Made by a program: the position numbers and the translations under genes. A DNA stretch of 64,000 bases from Bacteroidaceae bacterium. Lineage in GTDB: Bacteria; Bacteroidota; Bacteroidia; Bacteroidales; Barnesiellaceae_A. This document shows positions 55,797 through 64,000 of the stretch, piece by piece (the stretch's first letter is position 1; each line of letters starts with the position of its first letter). The stretch lies in NCBI GenBank assembly GCA_017522135.1, contig JAFXAB010000050.1:20155-84154 (forward strand), read 5' to 3'. The notes below the pieces were generated by a model. That model was not told the origin of the DNA, did not search any database, and saw nothing but the letters and a program-made list of their open reading frames with translations.

Positions 55797-57584
55797 ATGA
55801 ATCATATACGTAATTTTTGTATCATTGCACATATCGACCACGGCAAGAGTACACTTGCCGACCGTCTGCTCGAATATACAAAAACTATTTCTACAAAGGA
55901 CTTGCAAAATCAAGTGCTCGATGATATGGACCTCGAGCGTGAGCGTGGTATTACCATTAAAAGCCATGCCATACAAATGGAATATGTGCATGAGGGTGAA
56001 AAATATATACTCAACCTTATAGATACTCCGGGACACGTCGATTTCTCATACGAGGTATCACGTTCTATTGCTGCCTGCGAAGGTGCACTACTCATTGTCG
56101 ATGCCTCACAAGGCATACAAGCTCAAACCATATCCAACCTTTATATGGCTATAGAGAACGACCTTGAGATAATCCCGATTGTAAACAAAGTAGACCTCGA
56201 CAGCGCAATGCCTGAGGAGGTCGAAGACCAAATCATTGAACTTCTGGGTTGCAGTCGCGACGAAATTATACGTGCCAGCGGTAAGACCGGTATTGGTGTT
56301 GAAGATATTCTCAATGCCATTGTCGCCCGCATCCCGGCACCCAAGGGCGACGTCAATGCCCCCTTGCAATGTCTCATATTCGACTCGGTATTCAATCCGT
56401 TCCGTGGCATTATTGCATACTTCAAGATATGCAACGGTACGATTCACAAAGGCGATATGGTTAAATTTGTGGCCACAGGCAAGGAGTATGATGCCGATGA
56501 AATAGGCGTTCTCAAACTCGATATGGTACCACGCAACACCATGAGTGCCGGCGATGTAGGATACATTATATCGGGTATCAAAACATCGAAAGAGGTAAAA
56601 GTGGGAGATACCATTACCCATGTCAATCGTCCTTGCGATGCCGCAATTGATGGCTTTGAAGAGGTAAAACCAATGGTCTTTGCCGGTGTTTATCCTATTG
56701 ATACAGAAGACTTTGAAAACCTAAGAGCTTCACTCGAAAAGTTACAACTCAACGATGCATCTTTAACATTCCAACCCGAGTCTTCGGCAGCATTGGGTTT
56801 TGGTTTCCGTTGCGGGTTCTTGGGCTTGCTACACATGGAGATTGTACAAGAACGCCTCGACCGCGAGTTTGATATGGACGTCATTACGACCGTACCCAAC
56901 GTATCGTACATGGTATATGACAAGAAAGGAAATAAAGCCGAGGTACACAACCCGTCAGGATTACCCGATATTACACTTATCGATCACATCGAAGAGCCAT
57001 ACATAAGAGCATCGGTAATCACCGCCACCGACTATATAGGCCCTATCATGTCGCTATGTTTGGGCAAGCGTGGCGAACTTATCAAGCAAGAGTACATCTC
57101 GGGCAACCGCGTTGAACTTATCTATGATATGCCCTTAGGCGAAATTGTAATCGACTTCTACGACAAGCTGAAGTCGATATCAAAGGGCTATGCCTCGTTT
57201 GACTACCATATACACGACTTCCGCGAGAGCAAGCTCGTAAAGCTCGACATCCTGCTCAACGGTGAGAGTGTCGACGCCTTGTCTACACTTACACATATAG
57301 ACAATGCCGTAACTTTCGGGCGTCGCATGTGCGAGAAGTTGAAAGAGTTGATACCACGTCAACAATTCGACATTGCCATTCAAGCTGCCATAGGAGCCAA
57401 AATCATTGCTCGCGAAACAATCAAAGCTGTGCGTAAGGACGTGACAGCCAAATGTTATGGTGGCGATATAAGTCGTAAGCGCAAACTATTGGAAAAGCAA
57501 AAGAAAGGTAAGAAACGCATGAAGCAGATAGGTACAGTAGAAGTACCGCAAAAAGCATTCCTTGCCGTATTGAAACTTGATTAA
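55797..57584 (+). CDS. lepA: Elongation factor 4 (LepA)
   Basis: Ribosomal GTPase, back-translocase or initiation factor depending on study. 595 residues, normal for LepA. G1 [10 protein letters not shown]2 in RERGITIK, G3 DTPGHVD, G4 NKVDL, followed by domains II, III and V and the LepA-specific C-terminal domain ([22 protein letters not shown]). Starts 21 bp after recQ. Confidence 0.97.
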   Translation: MNHIRNFCIIAHIDHGKSTLADRLLEYTKTISTKDLQNQVLDDMDLERERGITIKSHAIQMEYVHEGEKYILNLIDTPGHVDFSYEVSRSIAACEGALLIVDASQGIQAQTISNLYMAIENDLEIIPIVNKVDLDSAMPEEVEDQIIELLGCSRDEIIRASGKTGIGVEDILNAIVARIPAPKGDVNAPLQCLIFDSVFNPFRGIIAYFKICNGTIHKGDMVKFVATGKEYDADEIGVLKLDMVPRNTMSAGDVGYIISGIKTSKEVKVGDTITHVNRPCDAAIDGFEEVKPMVFAGVYPIDTEDFENLRASLEKLQLNDASLTFQPESSAALGFGFRCGFLGLLHMEIVQERLDREFDMDVITTVPNVSYMVYDKKGNKAEVHNPSGLPDITLIDHIEEPYIRASVITATDYIGPIMSLCLGKRGELIKQEYISGNRVELIYDMPLGEIVIDFYDKLKSISKGYASFDYHIHDFRESKLVKLDILLNGESVDALSTLTHIDNAVTFGRRMCEKLKELIPRQQFDIAIQAAIGAKIIARETIKAVRKDVTAKCYGGDISRKRKLLEKQKKGKKRMKQIGTVEVPQKAFLAVLKLD

Positions 57585-57598
57585 TAATAGCATATAAT

Positions 57599-58765
57599 AT
57601 GAGCGATCAACGTTACAATCTGCGTGGTGTATCGGCATCTAAAGAAGATGTGCACAACGCTATTAAGAATATCGATAAAGGGTTATATCCCCGTGCATTC
57701 TGTAAAATCATACCCGATATATTGGGTGGTGATGCCGAGTACTGCAACATCATGCACGCCGACGGTGCTGGTACAAAATCGTCACTTGCCTATATGTACT
57801 GGCGCGAAACAGGAGACTTGTCTGTGTGGAAAGGTATTGCTCAAGATGCCCTCATCATGAACATCGACGACTTGTTGTGTGTAGGTGCTACCGACAATAT
57901 CCTGGTTTCTTCTACCATAGGTCGTAACAAACTACTTGTTCCCGGTGAGGTTATCTCGGCCATTATCAACGGTACAGAAGAGTTGCTTGCCGAATTGCGT
58001 AATATGGGTGTTAATGCCTATGCAACCGGTGGCGAAACAGCCGATGTTGGCGACTTGGTGCGTACAATCATTGTCGATAGCACAGTTACATGTCGCATGC
58101 GTCGTAGCGATGTGATAGATAATGCCAATATTGCCGCAGGAGATGTTATCGTGGGTATGGCTTCGTATGGCAAAGCCAACTACGAGAAAGAGTATAATGG
58201 CGGTATGGGTAGCAACGGTCTTACTTCGGCCCGTCACGATGTGTTTGCCAAATATCTGGCTCAAAAATATCCCGAAAGCTACGACAACGCAGTGCCCGAC
58301 GAGTTGGTATACTCCGGTGCATTGAAGTTGACCGATACTGTAAAGGATGTAGAGATTGATGCCGGCAAATTGGTACTTTCGCCTACACGCACCTATGCTC
58401 CTGTCATCAAGAAATTGCTCGATGCCATGCGCCCGCGTGTACATGGTATGGTACACTGCTCGGGTGGCGCACAGACCAAGGTTATGCACTTTGTTGAGAA
58501 CAAGCGTGTTATCAAGGACAATCTTTTCCCCATACCTCCTCTGTTCCGCACCATTCAAGAGCAATCGGGTACCGACTGGAAAGAGATGTACAAGGTATTC
58601 AACATGGGTCACCGAATGGAGGTGTATGTTTCGCCCGAAGATGCCGCACAGGTTATTGACATTGCACAAAGTTTTGGTATAGAAGCCCGTATTGTAGGAC
58701 GTGTTGAAGAGTGCGACCATAACGAGTTGATTATCGAATCGGAAAAAGGTCGATTTGTATACTGA
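57599..58765 (+). CDS. purM: Phosphoribosylformylglycinamidine cyclo-ligase (PurM-like)
   Basis: Closes the imidazole ring in purine synthesis (FGAM to AIR, with ATP). 388 residues, about 40 longer than the E. coli enzyme, which is the usual Bacteroidetes form. Motifs: HADGAGTKSSLAYMY, NIDDLLCVGA, TGGETADVGDLV, GMASYGKANYEKEYNGGMGSN and the HCSGGAQTKVM block. It follows lepA by 14 bp. Confidence 0.9.
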   Translation: MSDQRYNLRGVSASKEDVHNAIKNIDKGLYPRAFCKIIPDILGGDAEYCNIMHADGAGTKSSLAYMYWRETGDLSVWKGIAQDALIMNIDDLLCVGATDNILVSSTIGRNKLLVPGEVISAIINGTEELLAELRNMGVNAYATGGETADVGDLVRTIIVDSTVTCRMRRSDVIDNANIAAGDVIVGMASYGKANYEKEYNGGMGSNGLTSARHDVFAKYLAQKYPESYDNAVPDELVYSGALKLTDTVKDVEIDAGKLVLSPTRTYAPVIKKLLDAMRPRVHGMVHCSGGAQTKVMHFVENKRVIKDNLFPIPPLFRTIQEQSGTDWKEMYKVFNMGHRMEVYVSPEDAAQVIDIAQSFGIEARIVGRVEECDHNELIIESEKGRFVY

Positions 58766-58788
58766 TTGACATAAAAAAAACAAGCCTT

Positions 58789-59400
58789 ATGATTGTCATT
58801 GGAATTGCCGGAGGAACAGGTTCGGGTAAGACCACCGTTGTACGCAAGATTGTAGAGAGTTTCTGCGAAGGAGAGGTGGCCGTCATACCTCAAGACTCAT
58901 ATTACCGCGATAGCAGCCATTTGCCGTTGGAAGAGCGTCTCAAGCTCAACTTTGACGAGCCAGCAGCTATCGAGTGGGAGTTGCTTGTAGAACAACTCAA
59001 ACAACTCAAATCGGGCAAAGCCATCGAACAACCTACATACTCCTATCTTACTTGTACACGACAAGCCGAAACCGTACATGTAGAGCCTCGCGATATAGTT
59101 ATTGTCGAGGGTATTCTTATCCTGTGCGATGAGCAACTACGCAATATGCTCGACATAAAGGTTTTTGTCGATGCCGATAGTGACGAGCGTCTCATTCGTG
59201 TCATCAATCGCGATATTATCGAGCGTGGTCGTACAGTAAATATGGTTATAGAGCGTTACGAAAGAGTATTGCGCCCCATGCACCTACAACACATTGAGCC
59301 TACCAAGCGTTATGCCGACTTGATAATACCTCAAGGCGGGCATAATAAGGTAGCCATAGAAATGATGAAAGACTATATATCGCATAAGCTCAACCGGTAA
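58789..59400 (+). CDS. udk: Uridine kinase
   Basis: Phosphorylates uridine and cytidine in pyrimidine salvage. 203 residues: P-loop GGTGSGKTT (8-16), QDSYYRD with the catalytic Asp, the DEPAAIEW segment and the arginine-rich lid RDIIERGRTV. Normal length. Last gene of the recQ-lepA-purM-udk run, 23 bp after purM, and followed by a strong terminator. Confidence 0.95.
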   Translation: MIVIGIAGGTGSGKTTVVRKIVESFCEGEVAVIPQDSYYRDSSHLPLEERLKLNFDEPAAIEWELLVEQLKQLKSGKAIEQPTYSYLTCTRQAETVHVEPRDIVIVEGILILCDEQLRNMLDIKVFVDADSDERLIRVINRDIIERGRTVNMVIERYERVLRPMHLQHIEPTKRYADLIIPQGGHNKVAIEMMKDYISHKLNR

Positions 59401-59435
59401 GACTTGTACCTGACAGAACAAGAGTATATAAATAC

Positions 59436-59478
59436 AGAGGGATGCGAATCAACACTTCGTACTCCCTCTATGTTTTTT
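59436..59478 (+). terminator. Intrinsic terminator after udk
   Basis: AGAGGGA (59436-59442) with TCCCTCT (59463-59469), inner pairing CGAA/TTCG, then GTTTTTT ending at 59478. An in-frame upstream start of the next gene at 59442 would lie inside this hairpin, so it is rejected. Confidence 0.88.
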
Positions 59479-59492
59479 ATAATAAAACGATT

Positions 59493-60884
59493 ATGAAATA
59501 TACATCTATCATACACACCATCATAGGCATCACAATAGCGGCAACATGTATTGCTATGTGCTCATGTGGCAACAGCCAATCGGGCAAGCAGCATAACAAC
59601 GACCTCGACACAATCATAGCTCAAGGGGAATTGCGTGTGCTCACCATATCGGGCTCTACCAGCTACTTTTTCTACAAAGGAGAGGAGATGGGTTACGAAT
59701 ATGAAGTTATCAAGCGTTTTGCCGATGATATGGGTCTTAAATTGCAAGTTATTGTTGCTCACAATGTTGCACAACTCACTAAGATGCTCAACGATAGTGT
59801 CGGTGATATTATTGCCTACGACATTCCCATAATAGATAATGCTCAAGACGAAGTAATGCACTGTGGGCCACTGAGCATTACCGAACAAGTACTTGTACAA
59901 CGCAATGAAAATCCTATTGCCGACGTGGTAGAATTGGTAGGAAAAGACGTATATGTAGAAAAAGACTCCAAGTACGAAAAAAGACTTATAAACCTTAATA
60001 AAGAGCTTGGAGGTGGCATAAACATACATTATATAGAGCCCGACACAATAACGACAGAAGACCTTATCGAAAAAGTTGCTCAAGGAGAAATCGACTATAC
60101 ACTCGCCGATGGCAACCTTGCACGCATCAACAGTACCTATTACAACAACCTCGATATATATATAAAAGTAAGTTTTCCACAACGCTCACAATGGGCTGTT
60201 CGCAAGCACTCCACACAACTTGCACAGGCTATAAACCAATGGACATCGGAACATTATGAGAGTGAAGAGATAAAAGCGATAAACAAACGATATTTCGAGT
60301 CGAGCAAACGTATGGAGCAACATGCCATACTCTCAATAACCGAGGGGCGCATCTCGCCTTTTGATGAGATTTTCAAGCAAGAAGCCCAAGCCATCAATTG
60401 GGATTGGCGATTATTGGCAGCCATGGCCTACATCGAGTCGCGATTTGACACAACCGTTGTATCGTGGATGGGAGCAAGAGGGCTCATGCAACTCATGCCC
60501 AAGACAGCCGAGATATTTGGACTGGGCATGGATAGCATAGACATGCCACAGCCCAATATCAGAGCTGCCGTACAATCATTATCAAGCATCGAAAACAACC
60601 TGGTGAGTGTCGAAGACCGAGCCGAGAAGCTCAAATTTACCATTGCAGCCTACAACTCAGGATTGGGACATGTTTTTGACGCAATTGCCATAGCCAAGAA
60701 ATACGACAAAAACCCTCAAGTGTGGTATAATGAGGTAGAAGAAGCCATGAATATGAAAGCCAACCCAGAGTATTACAACGACGAAGTGTGCCGCTTTGGC
60801 TACTTCAGAGGGAGACAAACAACGACCTACGTGAGAGATGTAATGTCGCTATATAATTATTATTGCAAAAAAATACCTCAATAA
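59493..60884 (+). CDS. mltF: Membrane-bound lytic murein transglycosylase F-like lipoprotein
   Basis: Cleaves peptidoglycan glycan strands. 463 residues. N-terminal export signal ends in CIAMCSC, a probable lipid attachment site. About 45-280 is a periplasmic binding-protein type 3 domain (GELRVLTISGSTSYFFYKGEEMGYEYEV..., DYTLADGNLARIN), as in MltF. About 295-450 is an SLT domain with catalytic Glu315 (AAMAYIESRFD), GARGLMQLMP and AAYNSGLGHV. The two-domain layout is typical of MltF, in which the sensor domain regulates the enzyme. Confidence 0.93.
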   Translation: MKYTSIIHTIIGITIAATCIAMCSCGNSQSGKQHNNDLDTIIAQGELRVLTISGSTSYFFYKGEEMGYEYEVIKRFADDMGLKLQVIVAHNVAQLTKMLNDSVGDIIAYDIPIIDNAQDEVMHCGPLSITEQVLVQRNENPIADVVELVGKDVYVEKDSKYEKRLINLNKELGGGINIHYIEPDTITTEDLIEKVAQGEIDYTLADGNLARINSTYYNNLDIYIKVSFPQRSQWAVRKHSTQLAQAINQWTSEHYESEEIKAINKRYFESSKRMEQHAILSITEGRISPFDEIFKQEAQAINWDWRLLAAMAYIESRFDTTVVSWMGARGLMQLMPKTAEIFGLGMDSIDMPQPNIRAAVQSLSSIENNLVSVEDRAEKLKFTIAAYNSGLGHVFDAIAIAKKYDKNPQVWYNEVEEAMNMKANPEYYNDEVCRFGYFRGRQTTTYVRDVMSLYNYYCKKIPQ

Positions 60885-61004
60885 CCCACTAAAAATTAGC
60901 CCCAAATATAGTTTAAGTCGAAAAAAATCACGATATTTGCATCCGTTTTGCAGATATTGAGAATGAATAATAAAATCGATACACGATTTTTTAGTCATTA
61001 AGCC

Positions 61005-61035
61005 TTTGAAATACAACAAAAAAGCTATATCTTTG
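61005..61035 (+). promoter_or_regulatory. Bacteroidetes promoter of the HU gene
   Basis: TTTG (61005-61008), 19 bp, TATCTTTG (61028-61035). Leader of about 48 nt to the ATG. Confidence 0.78.
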
Positions 61036-61089
61036 CAATTCAAAAATTTTAGAAAAAACATATTAATATAATCGTAAAACGTTACAACA

Positions 61090-61362
61090 ATGACAAAAGC
61101 TGACATCGTAAACGAGATTTCGAAAAGCACTGGTATTGAGAAAACAGTAGTTCTTGAAACAATTGAGAAATTCATGGAGACTGTGAAAGACTCATTGGGT
61201 AAAGGCGAAAATGTATATTTGAGAGGATTTGGTAGTTTCATCGTAAAACAACGCGCTCAGAAAACAGCTCGTAACATCTCGAAGGAGACAACAATCATCA
61301 TCCCCGCTCACAACATTCCTGCATTTAAACCCGCCAAGGTTTTCATGAACGAGGTAAAATAA
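61090..61362 (+). CDS. HU/IHF-family DNA-binding protein
   Basis: Nucleoid protein that bends DNA. 90 residues, the full HU length: helical body (ADIVNEISKSTGIEK, VLETIEKFMETVKDSLGKGE), the VYLRGFGSFIVKQR strand and the arm region ARNISKETTIIIPA with the intercalating proline position (IIPAHNIPAFKPAK). It has a consensus promoter and is followed 43 bp later by a small basic protein gene. Confidence 0.95.
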   Translation: MTKADIVNEISKSTGIEKTVVLETIEKFMETVKDSLGKGENVYLRGFGSFIVKQRAQKTARNISKETTIIIPAHNIPAFKPAKVFMNEVK

Positions 61363-61405
61363 TTGAATTTGAATTTTAATTTTTGAACACTTTAAATATA
61401 CTACT

Positions 61406-61495
61406 ATGCCTAACGGTAAGAAAAGAAAAGGTCACAAGATGGCCACACACAAACGCAAAAAAAGATTGAGAAAGAACCGTCACAAAAAGAAATAA
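61406..61495 (+). CDS. AURKAIP1/COX24-like basic ribosome-associated peptide, 29 aa
   Basis: A 29-codon gene, MPNGKKRKGHKMATHKRKK followed by RLRKNRHKKK, ending TAA at 61493-61495. Two thirds of the residues are Lys, Arg or His. The pattern GKKRKGHKMATHKRKKR matches the AURKAIP1/COX24 domain peptides annotated in many Bacteroidetes; the eukaryotic relatives include mitochondrial small-subunit protein mS38. A role on the small ribosomal subunit is inferred from that relation. It has no promoter of its own and is probably co-transcribed with the HU gene; a terminator follows. Confidence 0.85.
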   Translation: MPNGKKRKGHKMATHKRKKRLRKNRHKKK

Positions 61496-61541
61496 TATAT
61501 TTCTCTTTTGATTGACTAAACTTTCAAAATGCAATCGTCGA

Positions 61542-61587
61542 AAAAGAACAAACTTATTGATAGTTTTGTCATTAAGTTTGTTCTTTT
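61542..61587 (+). terminator. Long hairpin after the 29-aa gene
   Basis: AAAAGAACAAACTTA (61542-61556) with TAAGTTTGTTCTTTT (61573-61587), perfect 15-bp stem, 16-nt loop, ending in a T-rich arm. Confidence 0.8.
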
Positions 61588-61662
61588 CTTGATTTACTAC
61601 ATTGGCTCAATAGGGGAGAGCCTGCAACAACACCCCTAAGAAGTAACCCAAATACAAATAAT

Positions 61663-63243
61663 ATGTCATCGGAACTCGTAATTGACGTACAACCCAAAGA
61701 GGTTTCCATTGCACTACTCGAAGACAAGCGTCTGGTGGAGTTGCAAAAAGAGCCGCACAACACATCGTATGCGGTAGGAAACATATACCTTGGACGTGTC
61801 AAAAAGTTGATGCCGGGTCTCAATGCAGCATTTGTCGATGTAGGTTACGAAAAGGATGCCTTTCTGCATTACCTCGATTTAGGTCCATGCTTCACAACCT
61901 CAGCGGTATATACCAAGACCCAACGAGGCGAGGGTAAAAAGAGCATTGCCTTGTCGAAGTTTACCATGCAGAAACCACTTGAGAAAGAATCGACTATAGC
62001 CGATGCACTCAGCGTAGGACAGGAAATATTGGTACAAATAACCAAAGAACCTATCTCTACCAAAGGTCCCCGACTTACAGCCGAAATTTCGTTTGCCGGT
62101 CGTTTCTTGGTTCTCATACCATTTGCCGACAAAGTTTCGGTATCGCAAAAAATAAAATCGAGCGAAGAACGCGCCCGACTGCGACAACTCATTCAAAGCA
62201 TCAAGCCGAAAAACTTCGGTGTTATCGTGCGCACTGTTGCCGAAGGAAAGCGTGTTGCCGAGCTCAACAACGAGATGAAGTCGCTCGTAAAGAGTTGGGA
62301 AGATAGTATCGAGTGTGTTCGCAAAAAAGAAAAAGCTCCGGCTCTTGTCTACGAAGAGACAAGTCGAGCTGTAGGTATGTTGCGTGATATATTCAGCCCA
62401 TCGTTCGAGAGTATCTATGTCAATGATCGTGCGGCCTATCAGCAAATACACAACTACGTAAGTATCATTGCCCCCGAATTGGCCGGTATCGTCAAGCAAT
62501 ACGAAGGCGAACTACCCATATTCGACAACTTTGGGCTGACAAAACAAGTAAAATCATCATTTGGTAAGACAGTATCGTTCAAGAGTGGTGCATACATCAT
62601 CATCGAGCACACCGAGGCTCTACATGTCATTGACGTGAATAGTGGCAATCGATCAAAGAATGCCACCGACCAAGAGAGCAATGCCATAGAGGTAAACCTC
62701 AACGCCGCCGAAGAGATAGCACGACAATTGCGTCTGCGCGATATGGGTGGCATTATCGTCATCGACTTTATCGACATGGCCGATGCCGACAACCGTCAAC
62801 GCCTATACGATCGCATGCGCGAACTCATGGCCAACGACCGCGCACGTCACAACATCCTACCGCTTACCAAGTTTGGTCTTATGCAGATTACTCGCCAGCG
62901 TGTACGACCCGCACTCGACATCACTACAAGCGAGGAGTGTCCCACATGCCATGGCAAAGGTATTATCCAGCCATCGATGCTATTTACCGACCGCCTCGAG
63001 GATAAGATAGCATACATGGTGCTCAAACTCAAGAAACCCGACTTCACGCTACATGTGCATCCTTATGTAGCAGCCTATATCGACAAGGGTGGATTGATGT
63101 CTCTTAAGTGGAAATGGAAAACCAAATATTCATTCCGCTTCAAAATCATCCCCGACCAGTCGCTCGCCATGCTCGAATATCGATTCTTCGACCGCGAGCG
63201 CAACGAACTCGACATGAAAGAAGAGGTAGAGATAAAAGCCTGA
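61663..63243 (+). CDS. rng: Ribonuclease G (RNase E/G family)
   Basis: Endoribonuclease for rRNA maturation and mRNA decay. 526 residues, RNase G size, without the long RNase E tail. S1 domain (NIYLGRVKKLMPGLNAAFVDVGYEKDAFL) at the start; DNase I-like domain with the catalytic aspartates in HVIDVNSGNRSK and GGIIVIDFIDM; Zn-link CPTCHGKG in the C-terminal third. It follows the HU/29-aa pair by about 170 bp and ends before a long hairpin. Confidence 0.95.
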   Translation: MSSELVIDVQPKEVSIALLEDKRLVELQKEPHNTSYAVGNIYLGRVKKLMPGLNAAFVDVGYEKDAFLHYLDLGPCFTTSAVYTKTQRGEGKKSIALSKFTMQKPLEKESTIADALSVGQEILVQITKEPISTKGPRLTAEISFAGRFLVLIPFADKVSVSQKIKSSEERARLRQLIQSIKPKNFGVIVRTVAEGKRVAELNNEMKSLVKSWEDSIECVRKKEKAPALVYEETSRAVGMLRDIFSPSFESIYVNDRAAYQQIHNYVSIIAPELAGIVKQYEGELPIFDNFGLTKQVKSSFGKTVSFKSGAYIIIEHTEALHVIDVNSGNRSKNATDQESNAIEVNLNAAEEIARQLRLRDMGGIIVIDFIDMADADNRQRLYDRMRELMANDRARHNILPLTKFGLMQITRQRVRPALDITTSEECPTCHGKGIIQPSMLFTDRLEDKIAYMVLKLKKPDFTLHVHPYVAAYIDKGGLMSLKWKWKTKYSFRFKIIPDQSLAMLEYRFFDRERNELDMKEEVEIKA

Positions 63244-63280
63244 TAAGGCACAATACAAGCTACCTTATTCCTTAAAACGT

Positions 63281-63327
63281 ACGCACGCGCGATAGACCAA
63301 TGTGTAGAGTCTATCGCGCGTTGGCGT
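63281..63327 (+). terminator. Long GC-rich hairpin after rng
   Basis: ACGCGCGATAGAC (63285-63297) with GTCTATCGCGCGT (63309-63321), perfect 13 bp, 11-nt loop, extended by an outer ACGC/GCGT pair (63281-63284, 63324-63327). No T-run. Confidence 0.65.
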
Positions 63328-63400
63328 ATATATCAGGACGGGTAGGGCTATGCCGAGCGTGAGCAACTTGGGCGATAGACAACTGTCACGCAAGTGACTG

Positions 63401-63644
63401 AAGGGTTAATTGAAATTTTTTACTTTCGGTGATATCCTCCAACCCCCTCGGCTTACAGCCACTCCCCCTATATTTTACGTGCGTAAAACACATGGGGAGA
63501 AAAGGTTACCATGTGCCCACGTTATCCAAGGCGAGGTAAAAATACGTGCGGAGCACGGGTTGAGGGGTGTGAGATATCCTCTCACGTAGGGCACGCAATT
63601 GCATTGCGTCCGCATACCCGACAAAAGGGTAATTTATTAAGACA
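63401..63644. repeat. Non-coding repeat, copy 1
   Basis: About 244 bp aligned with copy 2 in direct orientation. Shared blocks in order: GGTTAATTG, ATCCTCC then CCCCCTCGGCTT and CAGCCACTCCCCCTATATTTT, a variable hairpin-like block around AAAACACA and GGGAGAAAAGGT, GCGAGG, then CACGTAGGGCACGCAATT, CATTGCGTCCG and TAATTTATTAAGACA. No open frame is conserved across copies. Confidence 0.85.
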
Positions 63645-63708
63645 TAAGGACATAAGGAACATGTTTTTTTGTGGGTGAAATTCTTTTGTATCTTTTGTCC
63701 TTATGTCT
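63640..63708. repeat. Inverted repeat between the two repeat copies
   Basis: AGACATAAGGACA (63640-63652) with TGTCCTTATGTCT (63696-63708), perfect 13 bp around a 43-nt centre. The left arm starts in the last bases of repeat copy 1. Confidence 0.75.
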
Positions 63709-63784
63709 ATAAAAAATCCCATGGCGAGGTCTCTTTTTCTGCCCCTGCGAGCGTTAGCGAGATAGGGGAAGTCCGCGCAGCGGG

Positions 63785-64000
63785 AAGGGGTTAATTGATA
63801 TCCTTACGTATGGTGCTATCCTCCACCCCCTCGGCTTTCAGCCACTCCCCCTATATTTTCTGTGCGGAAAACACAGAGGGAGAAAAGGTCACCATCCGCG
63901 TGGTTACCATCGCGAGGCAAAAACTCGTGCGAAGCACGCACGTAGGGCACGCAATTCCATTGCGTCCGAGTAACAGATATAAGGATAATTTATTAAGACA
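63785..64000. repeat. Non-coding repeat, copy 2 (runs to window edge)
   Basis: Same blocks as copy 1 with scattered substitutions and a missing segment of about 30 bp (the GAGGGGTGTGAGATATCC part of copy 1). The small palindrome ACGCAAT-N3-ATTGCGT is kept with a changed loop base. The copy reaches the window end at TTAAGACA, the same place where the inverted repeat begins in copy 1, so the pattern may continue. Confidence 0.8.

Noticed and set aside
61529..61639. Small open frame (36 codons) after the 29-aa gene
   Set aside because: It runs straight through the 15-bp terminator hairpin and encodes no recognisable product; the apparent hydrophobic stretch comes from the T-rich arm.
63401..64000. 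CRISPR array
   Set aside because: Two long imperfect copies about 384 bp apart with no short regular repeats or spacers, and no cas genes.

Overview
This window is a chromosomal segment from a member of the Bacteroidales (phylum Bacteroidota). Evidence in the sequence: the Bacteroidetes -7 promoter element TAnnTTTG, often with TTTG about 20 bp upstream, sits before many genes; most starts lack a Shine-Dalgarno sequence; and several lineage-typical families occur (GT3-type glycogen synthase, DUF4301, DUF3575, DUF5119, Mfa-like fimbrillins, the DAHP synthase/chorismate mutase fusion, a probable type IX secretion C-terminal signal). I cannot fix the genus. No tRNA, rRNA, CRISPR array, prophage, transposase or integrase was seen.

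Layout. 1-2.4 kb (minus): glgA and the N-terminal part of glgP, glycogen synthesis and breakdown. 2.5-5.1 kb (plus): four-gene operon (small hypothetical, acyltransferase, nitrilase-family amidase, CvfB-like RNA-binding protein) closed by a terminator. 5.2-8.8 kb: a secreted leucine-rich-repeat protein and a secreted subtilisin-like protease with a probable T9SS sorting domain. 8.9-9.6 kb: a Crp/Fnr regulator. 9.7-18.9 kb (minus): a tightly packed run, small membrane protein-dxs-trkA-trkH-ftsK-lolA-trxB, ending in a terminator. 19-25 kb (minus): valS, then a flippase-like membrane protein, pepD and an anchored hypothetical. 25.1-28.2 kb (plus): ksgA-mgtE-acyltransferase, ending in a 19-bp perfect hairpin. 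28.2-29 kb (minus): DUF2089 regulator overlapping a membrane protein. 29.3-36 kb (plus): DUF4301 protein, proC, patatin, a Sel1/YgjP-like metallopeptidase, Dabb protein and a HEFGH lipoprotein.

36-47.9 kb (plus) is the accessory highlight: a type V (Mfa/FimA-like) fimbrial locus behind a 728-bp AT-rich region. Order: OmpA-like/DUF3575 protein, DUF5119 lipoprotein, an AT-rich fimbrillin that is probably the major subunit, a hairpin terminator, four more fimbrillin-like lipoproteins and a 1141-residue adhesin with a fimbrillin-like N-terminus, a beta-helix body and an InlB-type C-terminal repeat. The internal terminator could set the ratio of shaft to minor/tip subunits.

48-63.2 kb returns to housekeeping genes: DAHP synthase-chorismate mutase, an acidic hypothetical, trigger factor, clpP-clpX behind an unusual duplicated promoter/palindrome, recQ-lepA-purM-udk, mltF, an HU-family protein, a 29-codon AURKAIP1/COX24-like basic protein, and RNase G. 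The last 750 bp is non-coding and holds two direct copies of a roughly 220-240-bp repeat, the second running to the window edge.
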